DNA of 64,000 bases from contig NZ_VCEI01000030.1 in the NCBI RefSeq assembly GCF_005860765.1, forward strand, positions 310,001-374,000, written 5' to 3'. The stretch is from Dyadobacter sediminis (GTDB lineage Bacteria; Bacteroidota; Bacteroidia; Cytophagales; Spirosomataceae). Below the pieces are notes generated by a model, which did not search any database, was not told the origin of the DNA, and saw nothing but the letters and a program-made list of their open reading frames with translations. The translations under genes were made by a program, and so were the position numbers. This document shows positions 8,136-16,265 of this stretch, piece after piece; the stretch's first letter is position 1, and the number at the start of each line of letters is the position of its first letter.

Positions 8136-10073
8136 GTGTTTAACAAGCGGAAGCTTCTTCTGATTCTTTCTGTCACTACCGGCTTTTTTGTATCTGAAAA
8201 CGTTCAGGCGCAAAGTGACAGCGTAGGGCTTGAAACCGTAACCATTCGCGGATTTGCACCCGAACGATTTATGAGCGGACTTAAAGTACAAAAGATGGAT
8301 TCGTCTGCACTGAACAACTTTCGTTTTCAGAATATCAGCGATCTGCTTTCCTTGTATACGCCGCTGGCTTTCAAAAACTATGGCCACGGACAGCTAAACA
8401 CCGTTTCCTTTCGCGGAACATCTGCAAATCATACGGCCGTTTTATGGAACGGATTAAACATCAACTCTCCTATCCTTGGACAAACGGACTTTTCAACGAT
8501 TCCGGTTGCCGGATTTGATGAACTTTCGGTTCAGTATGGCTCTGCGGCCAGCATTGTAGGCTCGGATGCAGTCGGCGGAAGCATACTGCTCGGAAGCACA
8601 GCGCCTGCGCAGTCTTTGCATTTATCCATCGGCAGGCAGCAGGAAAGTTTTAACAACAGCCAGACGCAACTGACGGCGCAATACGGAAAAGCCATTCATC
8701 CCAAACACATATTTTCCGGAAAGACCAGCGTGTACGATGGCCGCATCCAAAATAATTATCCGTATACCGAACGGAGAAAATATGCCATACTGCCTTCGGA
8801 AACGTTTCAGCGGGGTCTGGTTCAGGATTTATTTTTCCAGTCAGCAAACGGCCGGGAATTGTCAGCGCATGTCTGGCTGACTGAAAACAACCTTACTTTA
8901 ACTCCGGAAGATACCGCAGGAAGAGAACAGACTTTTACCAAAGCATACCGGACCATGATCCGGTACGGGCATAAAGCATTCCATTTCCGGACTGCATGGG
9001 TACGCGATATCATCGATTATGCCAAAGGTGATCTTTCCAGACCGGATCATGCCGTTACGGACAAATTCTCGAACCGGCTTGAAAAGGATTTCAGTTATGC
9101 ATTTGGCAATAACAGCAGCATTCAGGTAAAAGCCGGCGGAGAATGGACTTATTATCGTGCGCAGGTCGCAGGTTATGTTTCGCCGGTGAATTCGGAAAAC
9201 AGGAGCGATCTTTACGTGCTGACCCGCTTGCAGGCAACTTCGCGCTTGCTTGTTTCCGTAAATCTGCGTCAGGCTTTTGTAACCAGGTACAATCCACCGT
9301 TTACGCCTTCCCTGGGCACCGAATATTATGTTGTCAGAAATCCGGAGTACCATTTGAAACTCAAAGGTTCCGTTGGAAAAAGCTACCGCGTTCCGACCTT
9401 GAATGAACGCTTCTGGAAAGATCTTGGCAACCCGGACATAAAACCGGAAAACGGCTGGAACAAGGAAATCGGTTTGGAGCAGAATTATTTGCCGGATAAT
9501 CACCATTCATTTTATACATCACTGACCGCGTATCATAACCGCGTCAAAGACTGGACTTACTGGAATGCTTCCAGAAATTACCGCGTGGAAAATTTGCAGC
9601 AGGTTCTTGCAAAAGGAATTGAACTGCAGGCCGGATGGAAAAACAGTTCTTCAGAATGGAAATCGGGTGCAAATCTTAATTACGCATTGAACAAAAGCAC
9701 ACAGGAAAAGGCTTATGATGCTTATTCACTGGATATTATCGGCAAGCAGCTTGTGTTTGTTCCGGTTCATACCGGCAGTTTCATTGCTTTTATACAGCAT
9801 AGAAGTACAAGGCTTACTGCCCAGATCCAGACAACAAGCAAACGTTTTGCTACTTTTGACAACACGCAGCATCTCGATGGCTATATGCTTGCCAATTTGC
9901 TTGCAGAAACAACTTTGCACCTGAACAAAGCCAAAATCCGTTTTCAGGGACAGATCAATAATATTTCAGATGCATTTTATCTGAACGTACGGAACAATGC
10001 CATGCCCGGAAGAAGTTTTGCATTAAGTTTGATTATCAGCTATAATCAGCCGGCCAAAATAAAATACTTTTAA
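8136..10073 (+). CDS. btuB: TonB-dependent outer-membrane receptor, BtuB-like (vitamin B12)
   Basis: About 645 residues. The start chosen is GTG 8136, which gives a standard signal peptide (MFNKRKLLLILSVTTGFF... ending VQAQ); the frame is also open up to TTG 8076. After the signal come a TonB-box-like ETVTIRG, a plug domain (LSLYTPLAFKNYG, GTSANHTAVLWNGLNINSP, QYGSAASIVGSDAVGGSI) and a beta-barrel ending in phenylalanine (KIKYF), as outer-membrane barrels do. The upstream cobalamin riboswitch and the downstream BtuG-like gene point to cobalamin as ligand. It would be powered by TonB/ExbBD, for which an operon lies at 54-57 kb. Confidence 0.9.
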   Translation: MFNKRKLLLILSVTTGFFVSENVQAQSDSVGLETVTIRGFAPERFMSGLKVQKMDSSALNNFRFQNISDLLSLYTPLAFKNYGHGQLNTVSFRGTSANHTAVLWNGLNINSPILGQTDFSTIPVAGFDELSVQYGSAASIVGSDAVGGSILLGSTAPAQSLHLSIGRQQESFNNSQTQLTAQYGKAIHPKHIFSGKTSVYDGRIQNNYPYTERRKYAILPSETFQRGLVQDLFFQSANGRELSAHVWLTENNLTLTPEDTAGREQTFTKAYRTMIRYGHKAFHFRTAWVRDIIDYAKGDLSRPDHAVTDKFSNRLEKDFSYAFGNNSSIQVKAGGEWTYYRAQVAGYVSPVNSENRSDLYVLTRLQATSRLLVSVNLRQAFVTRYNPPFTPSLGTEYYVVRNPEYHLKLKGSVGKSYRVPTLNERFWKDLGNPDIKPENGWNKEIGLEQNYLPDNHHSFYTSLTAYHNRVKDWTYWNASRNYRVENLQQVLAKGIELQAGWKNSSSEWKSGANLNYALNKSTQEKAYDAYSLDIIGKQLVFVPVHTGSFIAFIQHRSTRLTAQIQTTSKRFATFDNTQHLDGYMLANLLAETTLHLNKAKIRFQGQINNISDAFYLNVRNNAMPGRSFALSLIISYNQPAKIKYF

Positions 10074-10088
10074 TAAATCCAATCAAAA

Positions 10089-11168
10089 ATGAACAAACAG
10101 TTAATCAGACTAGCAGTAACAGCATCTTTGTCCTCTTTCCTGTGGTCCTGTAACCAAAGCGACCCGACTCCGAAAGGCAATTATGTGCAAGGTGTATTTG
10201 TGATCAATGAAGGAAATTTTTCGCAGAATAACGGGGCCGTTTCATTTTTCACCAGAGAGCAGACTACCGCGGAAGCGGATATTTTCTCGATGGTCAATAA
10301 TGCTCCGCTTAATGGCGGCGTACAGGGCTATGCCGAAATCGGCGACCTCGGTGTTGTACTTGTTGACAATTCCGGATCGGGACTGGATAAAGCGGTGATT
10401 GTAAACAGCAATACTTTTGAAACGGTAACGACCATCGGAGCTTCGGAAATTGAAAATCCGCGCGAAATCGTTGCAGCCGGTAACAAGGTTTATATTTCCT
10501 GTTGGGGAAGCAATGCGGATTATTCTTATAAAACGGGTTACATCGCTGTTATAGAACTTCCGTCCAACCGCTTTGTTAAAAAAATCAACATTAACTCGGG
10601 ACCTGAAAATCTGGTTTACAACAATGGAAAACTTTACGTAGGTACTGTTTCTTACGGCGGCGGAAAAACGTTGACAGTGATCAATACATCCACAGACGAA
10701 ATCGAAAAAACCATTGCTCTGAACGGAGCGCCTGCTCCGATCGGGATTGATGCAAACGGAAAACTGTGGGTAAGTGCCGGCACGCAGGCCATCCGCATGA
10801 ACACAGAAACCAACACAGCAGAAGCAACGCTGGCAATCGGTACAGACCAGAACAAATCGGCCAGCAATTTCACTTTCAGCTCCGACCGCAAAACGATCTT
10901 CTTTGTACTTTCTTACAGCGATGCCAACTACATAAGCCACGGTGAAACGTACAAATTCGGTATTACAGATGCGCAGATTGATGTGAACACGCCATTTATC
11001 AAAAGGCTATTTACCGGCTTGTCCGTCGATCCTTCGCAAGGTCTGATTTATGCAGCAGTTACGCCTTCGTACGCGCAGGCAGGGTATGCAGTTCGTTACC
11101 GTACAGATGGCAGCCTTGTTGACTCCATAAAAGTAGGCGTGGCTCCTACCGGATTTTTCTTCAAATAA
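10089..11168 (+). CDS. btuG: BtuG-like surface lipoprotein (DUF5074, YncE-type beta-propeller)
   Basis: 359 residues; lipoprotein signal with the Cys in SSFLWSCNQS. The body is built of repeated beta-blade units of YncE/DUF5074 type, for example GVFVINEGNFSQNNGAVSFF, PREIVAAGNKVYISCWGSN, GPENLVYNNGKLYVG and PAPIGIDANGKLWVSAGT. In Bacteroides, BtuG proteins of this fold sit on the cell surface, bind cobalamin very tightly and hand it to BtuB (family knowledge). Here the gene starts 15 bases after the B12-type receptor, under the same riboswitch, so the same job is likely. Ligand binding is inferred from context. Confidence 0.82.
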   Translation: MNKQLIRLAVTASLSSFLWSCNQSDPTPKGNYVQGVFVINEGNFSQNNGAVSFFTREQTTAEADIFSMVNNAPLNGGVQGYAEIGDLGVVLVDNSGSGLDKAVIVNSNTFETVTTIGASEIENPREIVAAGNKVYISCWGSNADYSYKTGYIAVIELPSNRFVKKININSGPENLVYNNGKLYVGTVSYGGGKTLTVINTSTDEIEKTIALNGAPAPIGIDANGKLWVSAGTQAIRMNTETNTAEATLAIGTDQNKSASNFTFSSDRKTIFFVLSYSDANYISHGETYKFGITDAQIDVNTPFIKRLFTGLSVDPSQGLIYAAVTPSYAQAGYAVRYRTDGSLVDSIKVGVAPTGFFFK

Positions 11169-11189
11169 ATTTCTGAATTGTATCAAACG

Positions 11190-11216
11190 AAAATGGTCTC
11201 CGCGGAGACCATTTTT
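11190..11216 (+). terminator. Intrinsic terminator of the B12 locus
   Basis: AAAATGGTCTCCG and CGGAGACCATTTT form a perfect 26-base palindrome followed by T-rich sequence, 22 bases after the btuG-like stop codon. It also faces the end of the converging TPR gene. Confidence 0.85.
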
Positions 11217-11232
11217 GTTTAAAAAACTATTC

Positions 11233-11973
11233 TTACTTGAAAAATCCCTGCGGATCAGGCATTTTGGCTTTCAGCAATTCAACAAAATCCAGATTCATGA
11301 GTGAAAAATCCAGTGCTCTTCCTTTATGCAGGTATTCCCAGGACTTTTCCGGCTCGTTCAGATTGTAATGCAATAAGGCAAGATTATACTGCCCCAGCGC
11401 ATAAGTCGAATCCAGCTCCGTTGCATGTTTCAGCAATTTTCCGGCTTCGTCCAGATCTTCTTTACGATTGGTAAGCGCATATAATTTCAGATCCACCGTA
11501 GACAAATCCACAAGCAGCGCAACATTATCATTCTGTATGTTGATACCCCGGCTGAGCATGCGCTTGGCATCCGTCCAGTTTTCCCGCTGATAGGAAACTA
11601 CACCCAGTCCCCAGTAAGCCTCCACATTCTTATCATTCAGCAAATGCGCAAGGTTGAAACGGTAACAGGCAGTATCCAGCGCACCTTCCTGCAGATATTC
11701 CCAGGCACGGGCTGCAAAGAAATTGCTGGCTTCGGTCCGGCTTGAAAATGATCTGTCACATTCACTCAGAAACTTGATTTCATGATCAATCTGCTCGGAG
11801 GTTTTGCCTGCTTCCCCAAAAAGCGGAAGTACACGTCTTTCTTTCAGTTCAAGCGGCTTTTTCTGAGCAACATTCGTATCGGTATTCGGGCTGGCACTTG
11901 CAAGATGCGTGTTCTGGGCAAATCCTAAAACAGGCAGTAAAACTGCAATCCAAAAAACAACAGATTCTCTCAT
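11233..11973 (-). CDS. Exported tetratricopeptide-repeat protein
   Basis: About 246 residues from ATG 11973; an in-frame ATG at 12009 would add 12 residues to the signal peptide and cannot be excluded. The signal is VVFWIAVLLPVLGFAQ. The mature part has TPR-like helices: ACYRFNLAHLLNDKNVEAYWGLG, NWTDAKRMLSRGINIQ, DEAGKLLKHATELDSTYALGQ and NEPEKSWEYLHKGRALD carry the alternating A/G/Y pattern. Such proteins are scaffolds in the periplasm; the partner is unknown. It sits downstream of the DEAD-box gene on the same strand. Confidence 0.75.
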   Translation of the reverse strand: MRESVVFWIAVLLPVLGFAQNTHLASASPNTDTNVAQKKPLELKERRVLPLFGEAGKTSEQIDHEIKFLSECDRSFSSRTEASNFFAARAWEYLQEGALDTACYRFNLAHLLNDKNVEAYWGLGVVSYQRENWTDAKRMLSRGINIQNDNVALLVDLSTVDLKLYALTNRKEDLDEAGKLLKHATELDSTYALGQYNLALLHYNLNEPEKSWEYLHKGRALDFSLMNLDFVELLKAKMPDPQGFFK

Positions 11974-12039
11974 AACAAATTTAATAGAAACAGGTTTTCT
12001 ATTGTCCAAGTTAAACGGATTAATTGAAATTGTATTGCG

Positions 12040-13377
12040 TTACCGCCTTTTACTTCTTCCCGTGCCATTCCGGCGGTTTTGCTGCGTTTTTCCGGCAGAT
12101 TTCGGAGCCTGGTGAAAGGTTTTTTTCTTTTCGTGAAAAGCGCCCAGAAAGGTCGGATCTTCTTTTCTTTTCTGATTGTCGATTTCCCTTAACATGTCCT
12201 GACGCTCATTATGAGGCGTTGGCGCAATATCCACATCTTCCGGCAATTCTTTTCTTGGAATCGTCATCCGGATCATTTTTTCTATTTTCAGAATATGGTA
12301 TTCATCGGCCATGGTAATCAAAGTAATTGCTTCGCCTACTTTATTTGCCCGGCCCGTTCGCCCGATCCGGTGCACATAATCTTCATAAATCAGCGGGACG
12401 TCGAAATTGATGACATGGCTTACTTCGGTAATATCAATTCCGCGGGCTACAACGTCCGTTGCCACCATCACCCGCACAGAGCCTTCCCTGAACGCCTCCA
12501 TGGCGTTTATGCGTGTATTCTGTCCTTTATTGGCATGTATTACACGCAGTTCCTGTTCCTTTACAACCCGGCCCAGCAAATGCTCGTGCACAAGCCCCGC
12601 TACTTCCTTGCTGCGTGTAAAAATCAGTACGCGGTTAAAAACTTCCTTATCTTTCAATAAGCTCGTCAGCAAATTGATCTTGGTCCGGAAATTGGGTACT
12701 TCATACATGGACTGCGCCACCATTTCGGCCGTTGTAGCCTGCGGAGTAATTTCAATCCGGGTCGGAAATTCCAGGAATTCGTAAGACAAACGTTCTACTT
12801 TCTCCGAAAAAGTCGCCGAGAAAAGCATGTTCTGTCTTTTACGCGGAATAATTTCCAGCAGCTTGCGGATTTGCGGCATAAAACCCATATCCATCATTTT
12901 ATCCGCTTCATCCAGAATCATGACGTTCAGGTGCTTTACAAGGATTTCTTCTTTAAAGTAAAGGTCCATAAACCGGCCGGGTGTAGCCACAATGATGTCC
13001 ACTCCTTTCTGAACCGCTTCTATTTGCGTTTTCGGGCCTACTCCGCCGTAAAGTACAACCGTGCGGATGTCTGTATATTTGCTTAATTGTATGATTGTTT
13101 CGGAAATCTGCATGGCCAGTTCCCGCGTCGGTGCAAGAATGAGTGCTCTCGGGTGTTCGCCCTGCGCATATTTGATCCGCATCAGCAAAGGCAATGTGTA
13201 AGCTGCCGTTTTGCCGGTTCCCGTTTGTGCGATGCCTAATATATCCTGTCCGGCAATGGCCAGCGGTATGGCCTGTTCCTGTATCGGAGTAGGTTCTGTG
13301 TAGCCTGCTTCTTCAATGGCGTTGAGTAATTGCCTGTTAAGCTTGAATTGCTCAAATTTGTTTTGCGTAGTTTGCAT
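12040..13377 (-). CDS. DEAD-box ATP-dependent RNA helicase
   Basis: 445 residues from ATG 13377. All helicase motifs are visible: Q motif (YTEPTPIQEQAIPLA), AQTGTGKT (motif I), PTRELA, TPGR, DEAD (VMILDEADKMMDMGF), SAT, and the C-terminal HRIGRTGR. The tail is basic (KKKTFHQAPKSAGKTQQNRR), as in RhlE-like helicases that act on ribosome assembly or RNA decay. A longer start at 13392 would read through the promoter box, so the internal ATG is preferred. Only four bases separate the -7-like box from this ATG. Confidence 0.95.
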   Translation of the reverse strand: MQTTQNKFEQFKLNRQLLNAIEEAGYTEPTPIQEQAIPLAIAGQDILGIAQTGTGKTAAYTLPLLMRIKYAQGEHPRALILAPTRELAMQISETIIQLSKYTDIRTVVLYGGVGPKTQIEAVQKGVDIIVATPGRFMDLYFKEEILVKHLNVMILDEADKMMDMGFMPQIRKLLEIIPRKRQNMLFSATFSEKVERLSYEFLEFPTRIEITPQATTAEMVAQSMYEVPNFRTKINLLTSLLKDKEVFNRVLIFTRSKEVAGLVHEHLLGRVVKEQELRVIHANKGQNTRINAMEAFREGSVRVMVATDVVARGIDITEVSHVINFDVPLIYEDYVHRIGRTGRANKVGEAITLITMADEYHILKIEKMIRMTIPRKELPEDVDIAPTPHNERQDMLREIDNQKRKEDPTFLGAFHEKKKTFHQAPKSAGKTQQNRRNGTGRSKRR

Positions 13378-13381
13378 GCCG

Positions 13382-13389
13382 CAAAGGTA
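13382..13389 (-). promoter_or_regulatory. -7-like box 4 nt before the DEAD-box helicase start
   Basis: On the minus strand TACCTTTG is followed by CGGC and then ATG. If it is the -7 element the transcript would start at or next to the start codon, giving a leaderless or nearly leaderless mRNA. No convincing -33 element was found. Confidence 0.5.
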
Positions 13390-13423
13390 CAAAAACTAAA
13401 TGCAGTCACCAGATACTATGCAT

Positions 13424-13459
13424 AAATGGCTTCATCCGAAATACAGATGAAGCCATTTT
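13424..13459 (-). terminator. Terminator downstream of valS
   Basis: AAATGGCTTCATC (13424-13436) pairs exactly with GATGAAGCCATTT (13446-13458). It lies between the end of valS and the DEAD-box promoter. The T-run on the minus strand is only three bases, so efficiency is uncertain. Confidence 0.6.
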
Positions 13460-13541
13460 CTCAAAATCAATATGGATAAACAAGAGCTGCTTTATACGCT
13501 GTTTGAAAAGAGTTGAAACATGATCCCAAAATTCCGATACA

Positions 13542-16184
13542 TTAAACTAACCTTGCAAGCGCCTCTTTCAACGTCTCGATTTTGGCTTCGGCATCAGCTT
13601 GTTTGAGCCGTTCTTTCTCAACAACATCTCCTTTCGCATTCTGTACAAAACGTTCATTGGAAAGCTTTTTCTTCACCGATTCCAGAAAACCCAGTGTGTA
13701 ATCCAGCTCTTTCTGAAGATTCTCGCGCTCTGTTTCTACGTCCACTTCCCCGGCAAGGTTCACAAAAAACTCATCTGACTTAACACGGAACGAAGTTCCT
13801 TCACCTTCTTCATTCACATACGCAAGCGCTTCCACATTGGCGAGTTTCCGGATCAATGGTTCGAGCTTTTGATAACGCTCCTGTGCTTCTGTCCGAACGG
13901 CAAGCGGCAATGTGATTTTTGGACTGATGTTTTTTGCATTGCGCAGGTTTCGTACCGAGGAAACAAGCTCAAACAGGATTTCAAAGTCATTAATTATGAA
14001 TTGATCCGCTTCTTTCGGCTTTGGAAAAGCTGCAATACATATGGAATCTTTCTCTTTTCTTTCACGGATGTTCTGCCATATTTCTTCTGAAATAAACGGC
14101 ATGAACGGATGAAGAAGCCGCATCAGACGATCATAAAAATCGAGCGTGACTTCGTATGTGGCTGCATCAATCGGCTGCTCAAAACCGGGCTTGATCATTT
14201 CCAGATATTGCGAGCAGAAATCGTCCCATACAAGCTTGTAAACTGTATTTAAAGCATCGGAAATCCGGAATTTGGAAAAATGATCGTGTACTTCGGCCAA
14301 AACCTGATTCAGCCTGCTGTCAAACCACTTTACTGCCCGCGCCGAGCCTTGGGGCTGTTCTGTATTTTCTGAAACCTGAAAAGATTTGACAAGCCGAAAT
14401 GCATTCCAGATTTTGTTCCCGAAATTCCTTCCCTGTTCTACCAGTTTTTCATCATAAGGCAAATCATTTCCCGCCTGCGAACTGAACAGCATGCCGGTCC
14501 GGATACTGTCCGCGCCGTATTGTGCGATCAGATCAATCGGGTCCGGCGAATTGCCGAGCGATTTGGACATTTTACGGCCCAGTTTATCTCTGACGATCCC
14601 GGTCAGGTAAACATTTTTGAACGGATAATTGCCTTTGTATTCATAACCGGCAATGATCATGCGCGCCACCCAGAAAAACAGGATTTCCGGAGCGGTAACA
14701 AGGTCATTCGTAGGATAATAATAGTTTATATCTTCATTTTCCGGTTCTTTTATCCCGTTAAACACCGAAATAGGCCACAGCCACGATGAAAACCAGGTAT
14801 CCAGCACATCCGGGTCCTGCGTAATATCCTCTTCCGTCAATGCAAAAAGCTGGTATTCATGCTGCGCTTTCCGCAATGCATCGCGCTTGGATTTGGCAAT
14901 GATCATCGTTCCGTCATTCAGGTAATAAGCCGGAATGCGATGCCCCCACCAAAGCTGGCGGCTGATGTTCCAGTCGCGGACATTTTCCATCCAGTGACGG
15001 TATGTATTTTTGAATTTTGCAGGAATGAGCTGAATCGTGTCATTCATGACGTTCTCAAAAGCCGGCTTGCTGATTTCCTCCATTTTCAGAAACCATTGCT
15101 CCGAAAGCCTCGGCTCAATGACCGCATCCGTACGCTCGGAATGGCCAACGTTGGATTTATATTCTTCCGTTTTTACAAGATTTCCAGATTCTTCCAGCAG
15201 CCTGATGATTTTCTTGCGTGCTGTAAAACGGTCTTCTCCGACCAGGATCTGTGCTCTTTCGTTCAGCGTACCGTCTTCGTTGAGCAGATCAATAATCGGA
15301 AGATTATGCCTTTTTCCCAGTTCGTAATCGTTGGTATCGTGCGCAGGCGTTACTTTCAGACAGCCCGTTCCAAATTCCATTTCCACGTAATCATCGGCAA
15401 TAATCGGAATGGCACGATGAATCAGCGGAATGGAAACTTGCTTTCCGATCAGGTGCTGATAACGTTCGTCATTCGGGTTCACGCAAATGGCCACATCCGC
15501 CATAATCGTTTCCGGCCGCGTCGTAGCAATGATAACGCCTTCCTCCATTGTCCCTTCTCCATTCTCCCCGACTAACGGATATTTGAGATAAACCAGCCTC
15601 TGATTTACCTCTTTCATGATTACTTCTTCGTCCGAAACGGTTGTGCGCGCCTGCGGGTCCCAGTTTACCATCCGGTGGCCGCGATATATTTTCCCTTTGT
15701 TATAAAGATCAATAAAAACGTCGATTACGGAATCGTACAGGTCAGGCTCCATGGTGAAGCGCGTACGGTCCCAGTCACACGAAGCGCCGAGCTTGCGGAG
15801 CTGCTGAAGAATAATGCCGCCGTATTTGTGCGTCCATTCCCAGCAATATTCCAGAAATTCATCCCGTGAAAGGTCCTTTTTACTGATGCCGCGTTCTTTC
15901 AGCATGGCTACGACTTTGGCTTCGGTAGCAATGGAAGCGTGGTCGGTGCCGGGAACCCAGCACGCCTCTTTTCCTTCCATACGCGCCTTGCGGACGAGTA
16001 TGTCCTGAATGGTATTATTCAGCATGTGCCCCATATGCAGCACACCGGTAACGTTCGGCGGCGGAATGACAATCGTGTAAGGTTCTTTGTCCGGGTTAGG
16101 TTTTGAGTGGAAATACCTGTTTTCGAGCCAATAGGAATACCATTTGTCTTCTATTTCCTGCGGGGCATATGTTTTGGAAATCAT
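13542..16184 (-). CDS. valS: Valyl-tRNA synthetase
   Basis: 880 residues, the normal size for bacterial ValRS. It charges tRNA-Val and edits mischarged threonine. Class I signatures: HMGH in PNVTGVLHMGHMLNNT near the N-terminus and KMSKS in LGRKMSKSLGNS; the CP1 editing domain contains TTRPETIMADVA. The C-terminus has the ValRS-specific coiled-coil arm (residues about 810-880, rich in E, K and L). No upstream promoter match was found. Two large antisense open frames over this gene are shadows. Confidence 0.98.
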   Translation of the reverse strand: MISKTYAPQEIEDKWYSYWLENRYFHSKPNPDKEPYTIVIPPPNVTGVLHMGHMLNNTIQDILVRKARMEGKEACWVPGTDHASIATEAKVVAMLKERGISKKDLSRDEFLEYCWEWTHKYGGIILQQLRKLGASCDWDRTRFTMEPDLYDSVIDVFIDLYNKGKIYRGHRMVNWDPQARTTVSDEEVIMKEVNQRLVYLKYPLVGENGEGTMEEGVIIATTRPETIMADVAICVNPNDERYQHLIGKQVSIPLIHRAIPIIADDYVEMEFGTGCLKVTPAHDTNDYELGKRHNLPIIDLLNEDGTLNERAQILVGEDRFTARKKIIRLLEESGNLVKTEEYKSNVGHSERTDAVIEPRLSEQWFLKMEEISKPAFENVMNDTIQLIPAKFKNTYRHWMENVRDWNISRQLWWGHRIPAYYLNDGTMIIAKSKRDALRKAQHEYQLFALTEEDITQDPDVLDTWFSSWLWPISVFNGIKEPENEDINYYYPTNDLVTAPEILFFWVARMIIAGYEYKGNYPFKNVYLTGIVRDKLGRKMSKSLGNSPDPIDLIAQYGADSIRTGMLFSSQAGNDLPYDEKLVEQGRNFGNKIWNAFRLVKSFQVSENTEQPQGSARAVKWFDSRLNQVLAEVHDHFSKFRISDALNTVYKLVWDDFCSQYLEMIKPGFEQPIDAATYEVTLDFYDRLMRLLHPFMPFISEEIWQNIRERKEKDSICIAAFPKPKEADQFIINDFEILFELVSSVRNLRNAKNISPKITLPLAVRTEAQERYQKLEPLIRKLANVEALAYVNEEGEGTSFRVKSDEFFVNLAGEVDVETERENLQKELDYTLGFLESVKKKLSNERFVQNAKGDVVEKERLKQADAEAKIETLKEALARLV

Positions 16185-16265
16185 TCGAGTACCAGAAATT
16201 GCTGAAACCAGCGTTGACTATCTTAAAAAGAAGGCAAGTTAGGCGTTGCAGGCGAAATTTCTAAA

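Noticed and set aside
8898..9506. 202-codon minus-strand open frame
   Set aside because: Antisense to the TonB-dependent receptor; no start context and no family.
11976..11983. TAAATTTG on the minus strand next to the TPR gene start
   Set aside because: Only 2 bases before the ATG at 11973 and inside the alternative longer start; likely chance in AT-rich sequence.
14859..15575. 238-codon plus-strand open frame
   Set aside because: Antisense to valS; a codon-bias shadow without domains.
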